A stretch of DNA of 64,000 nt from Pseudidiomarina indica (GCF_900104245.1 NZ_FMXN01000002.1:124001-188000), one strand, 5' to 3'; shown: positions 43,522 to 54,078, numbered from the stretch's first letter. The notes: generated from the sequence alone by a model not told the origin. Translations and numbers: made by a program.

Positions 43522-45972
43522 ATGGGCACCCTTATCTGGCTTCTCATAACCTTACTTGCGTTGGGTGGCTTTCTTTATCATCGCGCCTCATTGCAAATCA
43601 CCAGCCTTGGCATGGTGGGTTTATTTGCCCTCGGAAGCCTCGTTGCAGGCATCGGCTGGGGCTGGTGGCTGCTGTTGGCGATTATTTTAGTTCCGCTGAA
43701 CTTACCCAGTATTCGGCGGAATATTTTGTCGCGCAAAATTCTGGCCATTTACCGGAAAATCATGCCGGAAATTTCGGAAACTGAAAAAGACGCCATCGAT
43801 GCCGGAACCACCTGGTGGGAAGGCGATCTTTTCTGTGGTGCACCGCAGTGGGAAAAACTCCACAGCATTCAGAAGCCTGAGCTCACGGCCGAAGAGCAAG
43901 CCTTTTTAGATGGCCCTTGTGAAGAACTCTGCAAAATGATGAATGATTGGGAAGCGACCCATGAGCTGGCCGATATGCCCGAGCATGTGTGGCAATACCT
44001 GAAAGATGAAAAGTTCTTCGCCATGATCATTAAGAAAGAATATGGCGGGTTGGAGTTTTCGGCCTATGCGCAGTCGCGCGTGTTACAGAAGCTTGCGGGC
44101 GTCAGTACCATTTTAGCCTCTACCGTGGGCGTACCGAACTCGTTGGGGCCCGGCGAATTGCTGCAACACTACGGTACTCAAGAGCAAAAAGATTACTACT
44201 TGCCACGCTTAGCCGCTGGCCAAGAAATTCCTTGTTTTGCGTTGACCAGTCCAGAAGCCGGCTCCGATGCGGGCTCCATTCCTGATACTGGGGTTATTTG
44301 TAAAGGCATGTGGGAAGGTGAGGAAATTGTCGGCATTCGCCTCAATTTCAATAAGCGTTATATTACCTTGGCGCCCATTGCCACGGTGATCGGTTTAGCC
44401 TTTAAGTTGTACGACCCCGATCATTTACTTGGCGATGACGAAGAGTTAGGCATTACCGCTGCGTTGATTCCGCGCGACACCAAAGGGGTGGACGTTGGCC
44501 GTCGTCACTTCCCGCTCAACGTGCCGTTCCAGAATGGTCCAGTGCGCGGCAAAGATGTGTTTGTGCCGTTGGATTACATTATCGGTGGTCCAAAAATGGC
44601 CGGTAAAGGCTGGCGGATGCTGGTGGAATGCTTGTCCGTGGGCCGTGCCATTACCCTGCCCTCGAACTCAGCGGGTGGAGTAAAATCCATTGCCTTGGCC
44701 ACCGGTGCTTATGCGTATATTCGTCGTCAGTTCCGCCTGCCCATTGGTAAAATGGAAGGCGTGGAAGAAGCCTTGGCACGTTTGGCAGGCAACGCCTACC
44801 TGATGGACGCGGTCACCAGTTTCTCAACCAAAGGCATTGATTTAGGTGAAAAGCCGTCGGTGATTTCGGCCATTTCCAAATACCACATGACCGAACGTTT
44901 GCGCTCCTGTGTGGATGACGCCATGGACATTCACGGCGGTAAAGGCATCTGCTTGGGGCCAAGTAACTACTTGGGCCGTGGCTATCAAGGTGTGCCGGTG
45001 GCCATTACCGTGGAAGGCGCGAATATTCTGACTCGTAACCTCATGATTTACGGACAAGGTGCCATTCGCTGCCACCCTTACGTGTTAGAAGAAATGTTGG
45101 CTTCGGCCGAACCTACGCGCAATGGCTTAAGCCGCTTCGATAAAGCGCTGTGGGGCCATATTGGCTTTGGCATGAGTAACTTTGTGCGCTCGCTGTTTTT
45201 CGGGTTGGGTGGCTGGCGTTTGAGTGCCTCCCCGGTGGATGACAGCACTGCCATTTACTACAAAAAAATGAACCGTTTCAGTGCCAACTTAGCGCTGTTA
45301 TCGGACGTTGCTATGGCCACTTTGGGCGGTTCTTTAAAGCGCAAACAGCGGATTTCTGCCCGTTTAGGCGACATGCTCAGCTACTTGTTCATTGCCTCGG
45401 CCACCTTGAAGCGTTTTGACGATGAAGGTCGCCCGAAAGAAGACCGTGTATTGGTGCATTGGGCGCTGCAAGATCTGCTCTATCGCTTGCAAGAAAGCCA
45501 GTTGGCCTTGTTAGACAACTTCGGAACCGTCGGCAAGGTGATGAAAGCCATCATGTATCCGTTTGGCCGCATCATGAAACGCCCATCCGATAAGCTCGAT
45601 CATAAAGTGGCGAAGCTTTTATTGAAGCCGAACGACAGCCGCGAACGCTTAGGCAACGGGCAATTCTTGTCTGCCGATGGCCAGTTTGGTTATTTGGAGC
45701 AAACCTTACGTGATGTGATTGCCGCCGAGCCGTTATTTGACAAGGTCCGCAAAGCAGCAAACGATCGTCGCATACCCTTTATGTTCTTGGATCAAGTGGC
45801 AGAGCAAGGCAAGCGCCTTGGGGTACTGGATGACGATGACGTCGAAGTCTTACGCCGCGCGGAACAAGGTCGCTTACGCGTCATCAGTGTCGATGACTTT
45901 GCCCATGAAGAACTCATTGCCGGTAATCACGCCCGCGAGGTTGCATTAGCCTCCGTATCAGCGGCCGATTAA
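43522..45972 (+). CDS. fadE: Acyl-CoA dehydrogenase FadE
   Basis: The long (about 816 residues) membrane-associated gammaproteobacterial acyl-CoA dehydrogenase carries out the first step of fatty-acid beta-oxidation. It has two or three N-terminal hydrophobic segments ('[21 protein letters not shown]', '[17 protein letters not shown]'), then the dehydrogenase core with '[18 protein letters not shown]' (FAD/substrate), '[38 protein letters not shown]', and a C-terminal domain. The start is ATG 43522, nine bases after AAGGAG; a GTG at 43498 is unlikely. It is monocistronic and closed by a terminator. No FadR or PsrA operator was recognised. Confidence 0.95.
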   Translation: MGTLIWLLITLLALGGFLYHRASLQITSLGMVGLFALGSLVAGIGWGWWLLLAIILVPLNLPSIRRNILSRKILAIYRKIMPEISETEKDAIDAGTTWWEGDLFCGAPQWEKLHSIQKPELTAEEQAFLDGPCEELCKMMNDWEATHELADMPEHVWQYLKDEKFFAMIIKKEYGGLEFSAYAQSRVLQKLAGVSTILASTVGVPNSLGPGELLQHYGTQEQKDYYLPRLAAGQEIPCFALTSPEAGSDAGSIPDTGVICKGMWEGEEIVGIRLNFNKRYITLAPIATVIGLAFKLYDPDHLLGDDEELGITAALIPRDTKGVDVGRRHFPLNVPFQNGPVRGKDVFVPLDYIIGGPKMAGKGWRMLVECLSVGRAITLPSNSAGGVKSIALATGAYAYIRRQFRLPIGKMEGVEEALARLAGNAYLMDAVTSFSTKGIDLGEKPSVISAISKYHMTERLRSCVDDAMDIHGGKGICLGPSNYLGRGYQGVPVAITVEGANILTRNLMIYGQGAIRCHPYVLEEMLASAEPTRNGLSRFDKALWGHIGFGMSNFVRSLFFGLGGWRLSASPVDDSTAIYYKKMNRFSANLALLSDVAMATLGGSLKRKQRISARLGDMLSYLFIASATLKRFDDEGRPKEDRVLVHWALQDLLYRLQESQLALLDNFGTVGKVMKAIMYPFGRIMKRPSDKLDHKVAKLLLKPNDSRERLGNGQFLSADGQFGYLEQTLRDVIAAEPLFDKVRKAANDRRIPFMFLDQVAEQGKRLGVLDDDDVEVLRRAEQGRLRVISVDDFAHEELIAGNHAREVALASVSAAD

Positions 45973-46002
45973 CGCATCGGACAAACTACTTATCCTGATT
46001 CC

Positions 46003-46031
46003 AAGGCCAATCCTCGCGATTGGCCTTTTTT
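46003..46031 (+). terminator. Intrinsic terminator of fadE
   Basis: The stem pairs AAGGCCAAT with ATTGGCCTT around a seven-base loop, followed by a T-run. It lies 31 bases after the fadE stop and before the AbgT-like gene. Confidence 0.88.
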
Positions 46032-46087
46032 GTGTGTACAATTCCGCTCTTATTTATTCAAGGTAACGAAACAGGAGCTGTATTTGC

Positions 46088-47647
46088 ATGACGCAGGCCC
46101 AACAAACAGTAACGAAACGCAATGCATTTACGCGTTTCCTCGACACCGTCGAATGGCTAGGTAACCTCCTACCCCACCCCATTACATTATTCGCAATGTT
46201 CGCCCTTGGCATTATTTTAGTCAGTGGCATTGCGGGTTATTTCGAACTCAGCGCGCAAGATCCTCGCCCAGGTGGCGGTGTGATTGAAGTGGTCAGCTTG
46301 ATGAATGCGGAAGGCTTACAGCGCATTGTTACGGGCCTAGTCACTAACTTCACCGGCTTTACGCCGTTAGGCACGGTTTTGGTTGCCCTGTTAGGGGTGG
46401 GTATTGCCGAGCGCTCCGGTATGTTGTCAGCGGCCATGCGCGGCTTGGTGATGAACGCTCACCCACGCTTGGTAACGGTGGCCGTGGTGTTCACTGGCGT
46501 TGTGTCCAATACTGCCGCAGAACTTGGTTATGTGGTGTTAATTCCGTTAGCGGCCATGATTTTCCATTCGTTGGGACGGCACCCGTTAGCGGGTTTGGCG
46601 GCAGCCTTTGCCGGTGTTTCTGGTGGTTACAGCGCCAACCTGCTGATTGGGACGGTTGACCCGTTATTGGCGGGGATCACCACCAAAGCAGCCCACATCA
46701 TTGATCCGAACTACTATGTTGGGCCCGAAGCAAACTGGTACTTCATGTTCGTTTCGACGTTTTTGATTGCCATTTTGGGAACCTTTGTGACCGAAAAAAT
46801 CGTCGAGCCGAAATTAGGGAAGTACAACACCACTGAAGCTTCGATGGAACTAACCGAACAAAAAATTGAGCCGTTAACCGCTCTTGAAAAGAAAGGCTTG
46901 ATTGGTGCAGGTTTAAGCTTTGCCGCTCTTTGTGCGCTGTTGGCGTTAACCATTGTGCCGGAATGGGGAATTCTGCGGAACCCTGAAACCGGGGGCGTGT
47001 CAGGCTCACCGTTCCTAAAAGGGATTGTGGTGTTTATTTTCATCACCTTCGCCATTCCAGGTTATGTGTATGGACGCATCACCAATGTCATGCGCACCGA
47101 TCGTGACGTCATTAATGCCATGTCTGACAGCATGAGCACCATGGGCATGTACATTGTGTTGGTCTTCTTTGCGGCGCAATTTGTGGCCTTCTTTGACTGG
47201 ACCAACTTAGGCAGTATTCTTGCGGTGAACGGCGCCAGCTTCTTACAGAATGTTGGCTTAACTGGGCCTGCCTTGTTTATTCTGTTTATTTTCATGTGTG
47301 CGTTTGTCAACTTAATGCTGGGCTCAGCCTCGGCGCAGTGGGCCATTACGGCACCGATTTTCGTTCCCATGCTCATGTTAATTGGCTACTCGCCAGAAGT
47401 GATTCAAGTCGCCTACCGTATTGGCGACTCGGTCACCAACATCATCACCCCCATGATGAGCTATTTCGGCCTGATTTTGGCAGTGGCAGTGCGTTATAAG
47501 AAAGATACGGGCATTGGCACCATGATTGCCATGATGCTGCCTTACACCATTGTGTTCTTAATTGGTTGGACGGCGTTATTCTTCTTGTGGGTATTTGGCT
47601 TAGATTTACCGGTCGGTATTAATACCCCCACCTACTACACGCCATAA
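46088..47647 (+). CDS. AbgT-family transporter, paralogue 1
   Basis: The 519-residue inner-membrane protein has about eleven to thirteen helices and AbgT/MtrF features: 'FLDTVEWLGNLLPHPITLFAMFALGI', 'TGFTPLGTVLVALLGVGIAERSGMLSAAMRGLVMNAHPRLVT', 'FAGVSGGYSANLLIGTVDPLLAGIT', and 'RIGDSVTNIITPMMSYFGLILAVA'. Family members import p-aminobenzoyl-glutamate or export sulfonamides and PABA. AGGAG lies ten bases upstream of the start. A second paralogue is at 54156 in the same window. The substrate is uncertain; a peptide or folate-fragment carrier is plausible. Confidence 0.93.
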   Translation: MTQAQQTVTKRNAFTRFLDTVEWLGNLLPHPITLFAMFALGIILVSGIAGYFELSAQDPRPGGGVIEVVSLMNAEGLQRIVTGLVTNFTGFTPLGTVLVALLGVGIAERSGMLSAAMRGLVMNAHPRLVTVAVVFTGVVSNTAAELGYVVLIPLAAMIFHSLGRHPLAGLAAAFAGVSGGYSANLLIGTVDPLLAGITTKAAHIIDPNYYVGPEANWYFMFVSTFLIAILGTFVTEKIVEPKLGKYNTTEASMELTEQKIEPLTALEKKGLIGAGLSFAALCALLALTIVPEWGILRNPETGGVSGSPFLKGIVVFIFITFAIPGYVYGRITNVMRTDRDVINAMSDSMSTMGMYIVLVFFAAQFVAFFDWTNLGSILAVNGASFLQNVGLTGPALFILFIFMCAFVNLMLGSASAQWAITAPIFVPMLMLIGYSPEVIQVAYRIGDSVTNIITPMMSYFGLILAVAVRYKKDTGIGTMIAMMLPYTIVFLIGWTALFFLWVFGLDLPVGINTPTYYTP

Positions 47648-47670
47648 TTCTTGCGAGATTCTCGTGAAAT

Positions 47671-47702
47671 AAAAAAGCCCACCAACTTCGGTGGGCTTTT
47701 TT
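47671..47702. terminator. Bidirectional terminator between convergent genes
   Basis: The 13-bp stem AAAAAAGCCCACC / GGTGGGCTTTTTT with a six-base loop serves both the AbgT-like gene and the convergent Bcr/CflA gene. Confidence 0.9.
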
Positions 47703-47710
47703 GTCTCTTA

Positions 47711-48898
47711 TCATTCACGCCGCAATAAGCGGTACACCAACACAGCGGTTAATCCGCAACCGCCCATCACAAAGACCATGGCCAGTGGGTGATAATGCCC
47801 CAGTACGTTGACCACCGCAGACATCACGCCGGCAATTAAAAACTGCAAGCTGCCAGTCACTGCCGACGCAGAACCCGCGCGCTGTTGCTGTTCAGCTAAC
47901 GCACCCGCCATAGCGTTGGGGAACACCAGCCCCAACGTACTCACGTATAAAAACAGCGGAATGATCACGCCAATCATGCCAAAGCCTTGCCAGCCGGCAA
48001 TGATTAACACAATGGCAATCACCCCAAGCAATGGCAGCGAGAGGTTTAAAATCTTCCGAGATTCACGCCGCGTTAATAGCCACGCGTTGAATTGAGATAA
48101 ACCGATAATGCCGACCGCATTCATGCCGAACAGCCAGCTATAACTGGTGGGTGACATGCCAAAATGCTCAATAAACACCAGCGGCGAGGCGGTGATATAG
48201 GCAAACATCCCCGCTTGCGCAATGCCGCCACTCAATGAGTAACGCAAGAAGCTGGGATCCCGCAAAACCGTCCAGTAAATCGGCAAACTATCACGAATCC
48301 GAATACTCGGGTTCGGCGCATGGGTTTCTGGCAACCGTAGATGCACCGTGGCCATACAGGCAATACCGACCGCGCCGATGATCAGGAAAATAGCCGGCCA
48401 GCCCCACGCCACGGTCACATAAGCCCCTGCCAGCGGCGCTAAAATGGGAGCCACCCCCATCACCAAAATCAGAAAACTAAACACCTGGGCCGAGGCTTGC
48501 GGCGTATACAAATCGCGCACCATGGCGCGCGCAATCACCAGCCCTGCACAAGAGCCTACCGCTTGCAAAAAGCGCAGCACAATCAGGGTTTCTAGGTTCG
48601 GTGCAAACGCACAGGCAAACGACGCCACAATAAACAGGGTGACCCCAAAATATAGCGGTGGCTTGCGGCCAAAACGGTCGGAGGCGGTGCCATACAGCAG
48701 TTGCCCAATAAACAGACCAAGGAAAAAGGAGGTGAGTGATAACTCCACCCGATTGCTTGGGGTGCCGAAATCCGCGGCAATATCCCCGAACGCGGGCAAG
48801 TACATATCAATAGATAACGGCCCGAAGGCCGTTAACAATGCAAGAACAATAACCGTTAAATCAAACTTCGCTCGATCAGAGACTTGATACTGGCTCAT
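47711..48898 (-). CDS. Bcr/CflA-type MFS drug efflux transporter
   Basis: The 395-residue protein has twelve TM segments and the family signature near the N-terminus: 'LTAFGPLSIDMYLPAFGDIAADFGTPSNRVELSLTSFFLGLFIGQLLYGTASDRFGRKPPLYFGVTLF', including motif A (GxxxDRxGRR-like: ASDRFGRKP). 'VIARAMVRDLYTP' follows. It is a proton antiporter for chloramphenicol-, bicyclomycin- or sulfonamide-like drugs or natural metabolites. Its ATG overlaps the stop of the upstream 5'-nucleotidase-like gene (ATGA), so the two are translationally coupled. Confidence 0.92.
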   Translation of the reverse strand: MSQYQVSDRAKFDLTVIVLALLTAFGPLSIDMYLPAFGDIAADFGTPSNRVELSLTSFFLGLFIGQLLYGTASDRFGRKPPLYFGVTLFIVASFACAFAPNLETLIVLRFLQAVGSCAGLVIARAMVRDLYTPQASAQVFSFLILVMGVAPILAPLAGAYVTVAWGWPAIFLIIGAVGIACMATVHLRLPETHAPNPSIRIRDSLPIYWTVLRDPSFLRYSLSGGIAQAGMFAYITASPLVFIEHFGMSPTSYSWLFGMNAVGIIGLSQFNAWLLTRRESRKILNLSLPLLGVIAIVLIIAGWQGFGMIGVIIPLFLYVSTLGLVFPNAMAGALAEQQQRAGSASAVTGSLQFLIAGVMSAVVNVLGHYHPLAMVFVMGGCGLTAVLVYRLLRRE

Positions 48899-50631
48899 TC
48901 CGTGTTCGCCTTAAACTCTATGGTGCTATGCTCGCTGGGGCGACTGAGGGTTGCTTGCTCACGCGCCCAGTTCACGAAGGCTTGGGCATAATCAATGTAG
49001 GTATCCTCCGCACGCCCTTGCGCCGACAGTTCCCCTAATAATTGCCAACCATCGTTTCCTGCCGCCAAAAAGCTATTGGTGACCATGGTATAGCGTTGCT
49101 CCGGATTGATGGGTTGCCACTGATTGTGCTGCCGCACTTCCAAGTGCTCGATGCGTTTCCCCATGGGCGCGGTCATATCCACCGCAAAGCGAATGTTCGC
49201 GCCATGCGGATAAGCACCGTCTGAACCACCCGCCGAAAGCACATAATCCAGCGCTTGTTCCAAGACTTCGTGCACTTCTGCCCCGCTAATGCTCATGGTC
49301 ATTAAGGTATTCGAGAAGGGTAACAACCCATACGCATCGGCAATGCTGAACGAACCCGCGGCAATTTCACGGCGCACGCCGCCCCCGTTTTGCAACGCAA
49401 AGTCAGCGCTCGGCACATTGGCTAAGAAGGCTTGTGCTACCACTTGGTGGGCATCCGATTGCCGCCCGCGCCCGCACTCATCAAAGGGGCTCGGCCCCAT
49501 GCGTTGCATGCATAAGCGCTCACTCACTTGGGTAATCACTTGCGCTGCGAGTTCATCCAACTGAGCTTGGTATTGTTGCAGGTGCGCCACCACTTGTGGG
49601 TGTTCAGCCGTTGCGGTGAATTGTGGCAGCTGTTGAATGGCTTCGGGGGCATCTGTGCTCACCAAGAAGTGTGGCTGTCCGCCGCAATGGCTCACGGCAT
49701 CGCCGTTAAATTGAATTTGCAGCTCGCCCACCACTTGGCTGTATTGCCACGCGTGACCAATGCACACCAAATCCCCCTCGGCGTTGGTCACCTGCATGGG
49801 GTATGGCCCCACGCTCGGGAGGCCATAGCGACCATAATCCCCCAGCAAGGTGTGGGAATCACCGCCAATAATAAAGTCCACCGCCGGCAAGCGTTCGGCA
49901 AGCTCCAAGTCGTTGCGATATTGAATGTGGGTCAGTAGGCCAATTTTCTCGATGCCGAGGCCCCGCAATTCCTCAATATAATGCAGCGCCGTTTCATATT
50001 CGTCGGCAAACTGCGTGGTGGCGTCAGGCTGCGATGAGTTTTTGGTTTTCATGGCAATGTCCAAGCCAATCACGCCAACCTTTTCCCCGTTCACCCGATA
50101 AATCGCATAGGGTTGGAAACTGTCCCACGCTGTTTTGGGAGTTAACGGCGACACGCCCACTTCGGGCTGTACGTTCGCTGCTAACACCGCCGTATTACAT
50201 TCGCTCATGGCAAGGGCATCCAAAAACACCTTCAAGCCCGCATCGCCGTTATCAAACTCATGGTTGCCAAGCGCAAAAGCATCAAAACACACATGGTTCA
50301 TCATTTCGGCATCGGCCACCCCGTTAAACAAGGTGTAAAACAGCGTGCCGGTTACCGCATCCCCCGCATGCAGCGTGAGCACGGCATCATTGTTGGCGCG
50401 AATGGTTTCAATTTGGGTCACCACCCGCGCAAACCCACCGGTTTCCACCCGATAGCGCGTTCCATCCACGTTGATTGCAGTGCGTTGCATGGGCAACAAA
50501 TGCGAGTGGTGGTCATTGATATGGGCAATGGTGAGCTGATAAGGCTCGTCCTTGGGTGCGCTTGCACAACCGGTTAGCAACAAGCCGCCCAAGGCGGCGG
50601 CTAACCAGTGGCTTCGTGTCATTGTTGTCAT
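48895..50631 (-). CDS. 5'-nucleotidase / UDP-sugar hydrolase-like lipoprotein (UshA/NadN family)
   Basis: The 578-residue protein has a lipobox LTGC (C22), so it is anchored to a membrane facing the periplasm. The metallophosphatase domain shows 'IAHINDHHSHLLP', 'LHAGDAVTGTLFYTLFNG', 'FALGNHEFDNGDAGLKVFL', 'LLTHIQYRNDLELAERLP', and 'IIGGDSHTLLGDYG' (di-metal ligands). The C-terminal 5'-nucleotidase domain has 'NGGGVRREIAAGSFSIADAYGLLPFSN' and 'VTNSFLAAGNDGWQLL'. It hydrolyses extracellular nucleotides, perhaps NAD or UDP-sugars, for scavenging. Substrate choice cannot be set from sequence. It is coupled to a Bcr/CflA efflux gene. Confidence 0.92.
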   Translation of the reverse strand: MTTMTRSHWLAAALGGLLLTGCASAPKDEPYQLTIAHINDHHSHLLPMQRTAINVDGTRYRVETGGFARVVTQIETIRANNDAVLTLHAGDAVTGTLFYTLFNGVADAEMMNHVCFDAFALGNHEFDNGDAGLKVFLDALAMSECNTAVLAANVQPEVGVSPLTPKTAWDSFQPYAIYRVNGEKVGVIGLDIAMKTKNSSQPDATTQFADEYETALHYIEELRGLGIEKIGLLTHIQYRNDLELAERLPAVDFIIGGDSHTLLGDYGRYGLPSVGPYPMQVTNAEGDLVCIGHAWQYSQVVGELQIQFNGDAVSHCGGQPHFLVSTDAPEAIQQLPQFTATAEHPQVVAHLQQYQAQLDELAAQVITQVSERLCMQRMGPSPFDECGRGRQSDAHQVVAQAFLANVPSADFALQNGGGVRREIAAGSFSIADAYGLLPFSNTLMTMSISGAEVHEVLEQALDYVLSAGGSDGAYPHGANIRFAVDMTAPMGKRIEHLEVRQHNQWQPINPEQRYTMVTNSFLAAGNDGWQLLGELSAQGRAEDTYIDYAQAFVNWAREQATLSRPSEHSTIEFKANTE

Positions 50632-50648
50632 GAATCAGGCTGCTTCTC

Positions 50649-51581
50649 TTATTTAATCAAACCAATTTCGCGTAACCGCTCCAACAAGTAGTCGTTTGCA
50701 GTAATCGGCTCATGCTTGGCGGGATTCTGCTCAGACACACAGCTTGCTAACGGCGTGATCAACACATCCGGGTTAAAGTGCAAGAAGAACGGAATGGAGT
50801 AACGTGATTTATGGCTATACGGCGCCGGTGGGTTCACCACGCGGTGGGTGGTGGAAGGCAGCACGTCATTGGTTAACCGTTGTAGCATATCGCCGACGTT
50901 ACAGATAATGGCGCCTTCAATAATGGTCACTGGAATCCAGGTGCCGTCTTTGGCCAACACTTCCAGCCCCGGCTCACGAGAGCCCACCAATAAGGTCAAT
51001 ACGTTAATATCTTCGTGCGCACCCGCTCGTACCGAAGGCGTGCCTTCGTCAATAATGGGCGGATAATGCAGCGGGCGCAAAATTGAGTTGCCGAAATTCA
51101 CTTTATCCTTAAAGAAGTCGCGCGGCTGTTGTAAGAACACCGCCAAGGCTTCCAGCACTCGTAGCCCTAACGCATCCAGCGCTTCATACAAGGCTAGAAT
51201 TTTGGGTTTGAAATCAGGCAGTTCCGCTGGCCATACGTTTGGCAATAATTGTGGAAATGGCGGTTCCCCGTCAATTTCACGCCCGACGTGCCAAAATTCT
51301 TTTAAATCGACATGTTTCGCATCTTTGGCAATTTCTGTCCCAAAAGGAGTATAACCGCGCGTACCGCCGCCACCGGGAATGTGGTACTGCTTTTTAACCG
51401 CTTCAGGTAAGGCAAATAAATCGCGACAGATGTCCAACGCATCATCAATCAATTGCTGCTCAATGCCGTGGTTGGTTAAGGCAACAAAGCCATAGCTTTC
51501 ATAGCCTTGCCCCACGTGCTGGGCAAATTCGTTAAAGTCTTTGCCGTACAGGCTCATATCAATATGCGGAATGGATTTCAT
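50649..51581 (-). CDS. 2-oxoglutarate/Fe(II)-dependent oxygenase, isopenicillin N synthase family
   Basis: The 310-residue protein has an N-terminal DIOX_N segment ('IPHIDMSLYGKDFNEFAQHVGQGYESYGFVALTNHGI') and the jelly-roll catalytic domain: the HxD pair in 'RAGAHEDINVLTLLVG', the distal histidine in 'LPSTTHRVVNPP', and 'SRYSIPFFLH' carrying the 2-oxoglutarate-binding arginine and serine. The family covers plant-like dioxygenases, ethylene-forming enzyme and related bacterial oxygenases of unknown function. It is a separate gene with AGGA upstream, 17 bases beyond the 5'-nucleotidase-like gene start, so it may head that transcription unit. Confidence 0.9.
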   Translation of the reverse strand: MKSIPHIDMSLYGKDFNEFAQHVGQGYESYGFVALTNHGIEQQLIDDALDICRDLFALPEAVKKQYHIPGGGGTRGYTPFGTEIAKDAKHVDLKEFWHVGREIDGEPPFPQLLPNVWPAELPDFKPKILALYEALDALGLRVLEALAVFLQQPRDFFKDKVNFGNSILRPLHYPPIIDEGTPSVRAGAHEDINVLTLLVGSREPGLEVLAKDGTWIPVTIIEGAIICNVGDMLQRLTNDVLPSTTHRVVNPPAPYSHKSRYSIPFFLHFNPDVLITPLASCVSEQNPAKHEPITANDYLLERLREIGLIK

Positions 51582-51751
51582 TGGGTTCAGTTCCTAGGGA
51601 GAGATGACTTGAAATTATAGTGTATATGCTAAGGATTTTGGCCGCATGAAACAAGGGTAAATCTTACGTAAACCGCCTTTAGCTGGGGGGATTAAGTTGC
51701 TACCTTTATTTCAGCAATGTTGCAGAACGATACAGCAAAAAGGGAGTTATC

Positions 51752-52315
51752 ATGAAGTTACACCCAGTTCTATTAAGCATTCCAGTGGTGACCCTCACCC
51801 TGTTAGCGGCACCGAGTCAGGCCCAAACGGCGCCTAGCCAGCCTAACTACAGTGCCTATAACTATCTAGGCATTGGTATCAACGACCATGACAACGGGGA
51901 TAGCTTAGTGCTCGAAGGCTCCTACGCCTTTAAAGCGCCCTACTTTGTCAGCGGCTACTACCGTAACTTTGATAACGATGCGGGCGGCAGCAGCGATGCC
52001 TTCAATATCAAACTCGGACGATACTTTTGGCTCAACAATGGCTTAACCGCTGACTTTGGCGTACGTGCTGGTCACGTGGATTTTGGCCCCGTTGACAGCA
52101 ACTTTTATGGCGTGGAAGGGAATCTGCGTCAACGCATTAATCAATTTGAAATTTACGGTGGCATCGGTTGGATTGACTACACCGATGGCGGCAGCGATAA
52201 CCAGTATCAAGTTGGCGTGAACTACTATCTTGATACCAATCTCTCCATTGGCGTTGGCTATCAAGACAGCGAATATGGTGATGGGTTTCGCTTCCGTGGG
52301 AGTTACCACTTTTAA
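51752..52315 (+). CDS. Small outer-membrane beta-barrel protein
   Basis: The 187-residue protein has a signal peptide (MKLHPVLLSIPVVTLTLLAAPSQAQ) and alternating amphipathic strands with aromatic girdles ('YLGIGINDHDNG', 'YFVSGYYRNFD', 'FNIKLGRYFWLNNGLTADFGVRAGHVDF', 'IYGGIGWIDYTDGGSDNQYQVGVNYYLDTNLSIGVGYQDS'). It ends in RGSYHF, the terminal aromatic that BamA recognises. An eight-stranded barrel, OmpA/OmpX-like, is likely. Function is unknown; relatives act as porin-like or adhesion barrels. GGGAG precedes the start. Confidence 0.85.
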   Translation: MKLHPVLLSIPVVTLTLLAAPSQAQTAPSQPNYSAYNYLGIGINDHDNGDSLVLEGSYAFKAPYFVSGYYRNFDNDAGGSSDAFNIKLGRYFWLNNGLTADFGVRAGHVDFGPVDSNFYGVEGNLRQRINQFEIYGGIGWIDYTDGGSDNQYQVGVNYYLDTNLSIGVGYQDSEYGDGFRFRGSYHF

Positions 52316-52364
52316 TTAAATCAGGTATGCTGTGGCACATTCTTTGTTGTTTTGGAGATGCTCC

Positions 52365-53525
52365 GTGCCACAGCTGCCTAGCTTTATACAAATGTACCGC
52401 GAACTCATCGCACTACCTTCTGTTTCTTGCCTTGACCCAAGTTGGGACACCAGCAATAAAGCCATCATTGAAAAACTTGCCAGTTGGCTCGATCTGCTTG
52501 GCTTTCAAGTGGATGTTCGCGAACTGAAACAACCCGGTAAATACAACTTATTGGCCCGCTACGAGCCGGAGCTCGCGCAGCAAGGCGGCTTGCTGTTAGC
52601 CGGTCATACCGACACTGTGCCTTGGGATGAAGGCCGCTGGACTCACGACCCATTTAAACTGCATGAAGCCGACGGCCGCTTATACGGGCTTGGCAGCGCT
52701 GATATGAAAGGGTTTTTCGCGTTTGTACTCGAAGCATTGCGGGGCATTGAGTTAAAACAGCTTACCAAACCTTTGTACATTTTGGCGACCGCCGATGAAG
52801 AAACCACCATGGCGGGTGCCCGTGAATTACATGCCTTCCCTGAGTTTCGTCCTGAATTTGCGGTGATTGGCGAGCCTACTTCCATGACCCCAGTGACCAG
52901 CCACAAAGGCCATTTAACCGAGGCTGTACGCATTATTGGGCAATCGGGCCATAGTTCGAACCCAGCCGCGGGCGTGAATGCCATTGAAGTCATGCACGAT
53001 GTCATCACCGAGCTACGGGGCATTCAAAGCGAATTTAAACAGCGCTATCACGACGCCACCTTCGAAGTGCCCTACCCAACCTTAAACTTCGGAGCTATTC
53101 ATGGCGGCGATGCGGCCAACCGTATTTGTGCCTGTTGTGAGCTGCATCTCGATATGCGCCCCTTGCCTGGCATGAACGTGAATGAGCTCTATGATTTAAT
53201 TGATCATCGCTTAGCAGACGTCAAAGCCCGCTACCCGAATGCGATTTCACTCATTCATATGCACGAGCCTATTCCTGGCTACCGCTGCCGTCACGATGCT
53301 GAAATCGTCAGCATTGCCGAAGAACTGACGGGGAATACTGCGGAACCGGCCAACTACTGTACCGAAGCGCCGTTTGTGCAAGATTTAGGCTGTGAAACCA
53401 TCGTGATGGGCCCGGGCAACATTGCCCAAGCGCATCAACCCGATGAATTTATTTTGGTCAGTGAAATTGCGCCCGCACAGCAACAAATCGAGCAGCTTAT
53501 TCGCCGCGTGTGTGGCGCGCAATAA
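52365..53525 (+). CDS. argE: Acetylornithine deacetylase
   Basis: The 386-residue M20 zinc peptidase-type enzyme hydrolyses N-acetyl-L-ornithine in arginine biosynthesis. It closely follows E. coli ArgE: '[25 protein letters not shown]', '[22 protein letters not shown]' (zinc histidine), '[14 protein letters not shown]', '[17 protein letters not shown]', '[17 protein letters not shown]', and '[11 protein letters not shown]'. The start is GTG 52365, since GGAG sits just upstream and the N-terminus aligns with E. coli; an ORF reading from 52332 is longer by 11 codons. The 3' end overlaps rnhB by 29 bases on the opposite strand. No other arginine gene is adjacent. Confidence 0.95.
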   Translation: MPQLPSFIQMYRELIALPSVSCLDPSWDTSNKAIIEKLASWLDLLGFQVDVRELKQPGKYNLLARYEPELAQQGGLLLAGHTDTVPWDEGRWTHDPFKLHEADGRLYGLGSADMKGFFAFVLEALRGIELKQLTKPLYILATADEETTMAGARELHAFPEFRPEFAVIGEPTSMTPVTSHKGHLTEAVRIIGQSGHSSNPAAGVNAIEVMHDVITELRGIQSEFKQRYHDATFEVPYPTLNFGAIHGGDAANRICACCELHLDMRPLPGMNVNELYDLIDHRLADVKARYPNAISLIHMHEPIPGYRCRHDAEIVSIAEELTGNTAEPANYCTEAPFVQDLGCETIVMGPGNIAQAHQPDEFILVSEIAPAQQQIEQLIRRVCGAQ

Positions 53526-54078
53526 CCCGCGCTACTGGCGCAAAACTTCTGCGATGCACTGGACACGCGCCATAGCGCTCCAGTGCTTCTAAATGCATTT
53601 TTGTTGGGTAGGCTTTGTGCTTGGCAAAGTCATACTCAGGGTAAATGGCATGCCATTCCTGCATTTGCCGATCCCGTTCTACTTTCGCCAAAATCGAAGC
53701 AGCGCCAATACACGCTTCCAGCGCGTCCCCGCCCACCACCGCCTCGGCAGGCATCGATAGCTTTGGTAGCTTATTGCCATCTACCAACACTTTGCTGGGC
53801 TGCACCGGCAAGGCTTCCACCGCCCGTTGCATGGCCAGCAACGAGGCCTGCAAAATGTTTAGGCGGTCAATTTCGTCGGCATCACATTGCGCAATGGCCC
53901 AATACAATGCTTTTTGCTTGATTTCTTTGCTCAATAATTCGCGCTTTTTAGCAGACAGCTTTTTTGAGTCCGTAATGCCCTCAATGGGGTGCTGCGGGTC
54001 TAAAATCACCGCAGCAGCGACCACCGGCCCAGCAATGGGTCCGCGCCCTGCCTCATCCGTTCCACAGATCATGCTCAT
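53497..54078 (-). CDS. rnhB: Ribonuclease HII
   Basis: The 193-residue enzyme removes ribonucleotides from RNA-DNA hybrids. Conserved acidic sites are visible: '[21 protein letters not shown]' near the N-terminus (DEAGRG), '[17 protein letters not shown]' (DG), '[23 protein letters not shown]' (D-x3 and SILAKVxRD) and the [10 protein letters not shown] region. Size is normal. It is convergent with argE, overlapping by 29 bases, and divergent from an AbgT-family gene. In many gammaproteobacteria rnhB lies near lpxB; here it does not. Confidence 0.96.
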   Translation of the reverse strand: MSMICGTDEAGRGPIAGPVVAAAVILDPQHPIEGITDSKKLSAKKRELLSKEIKQKALYWAIAQCDADEIDRLNILQASLLAMQRAVEALPVQPSKVLVDGNKLPKLSMPAEAVVGGDALEACIGAASILAKVERDRQMQEWHAIYPEYDFAKHKAYPTKMHLEALERYGACPVHRRSFAPVARVIARHTRGE

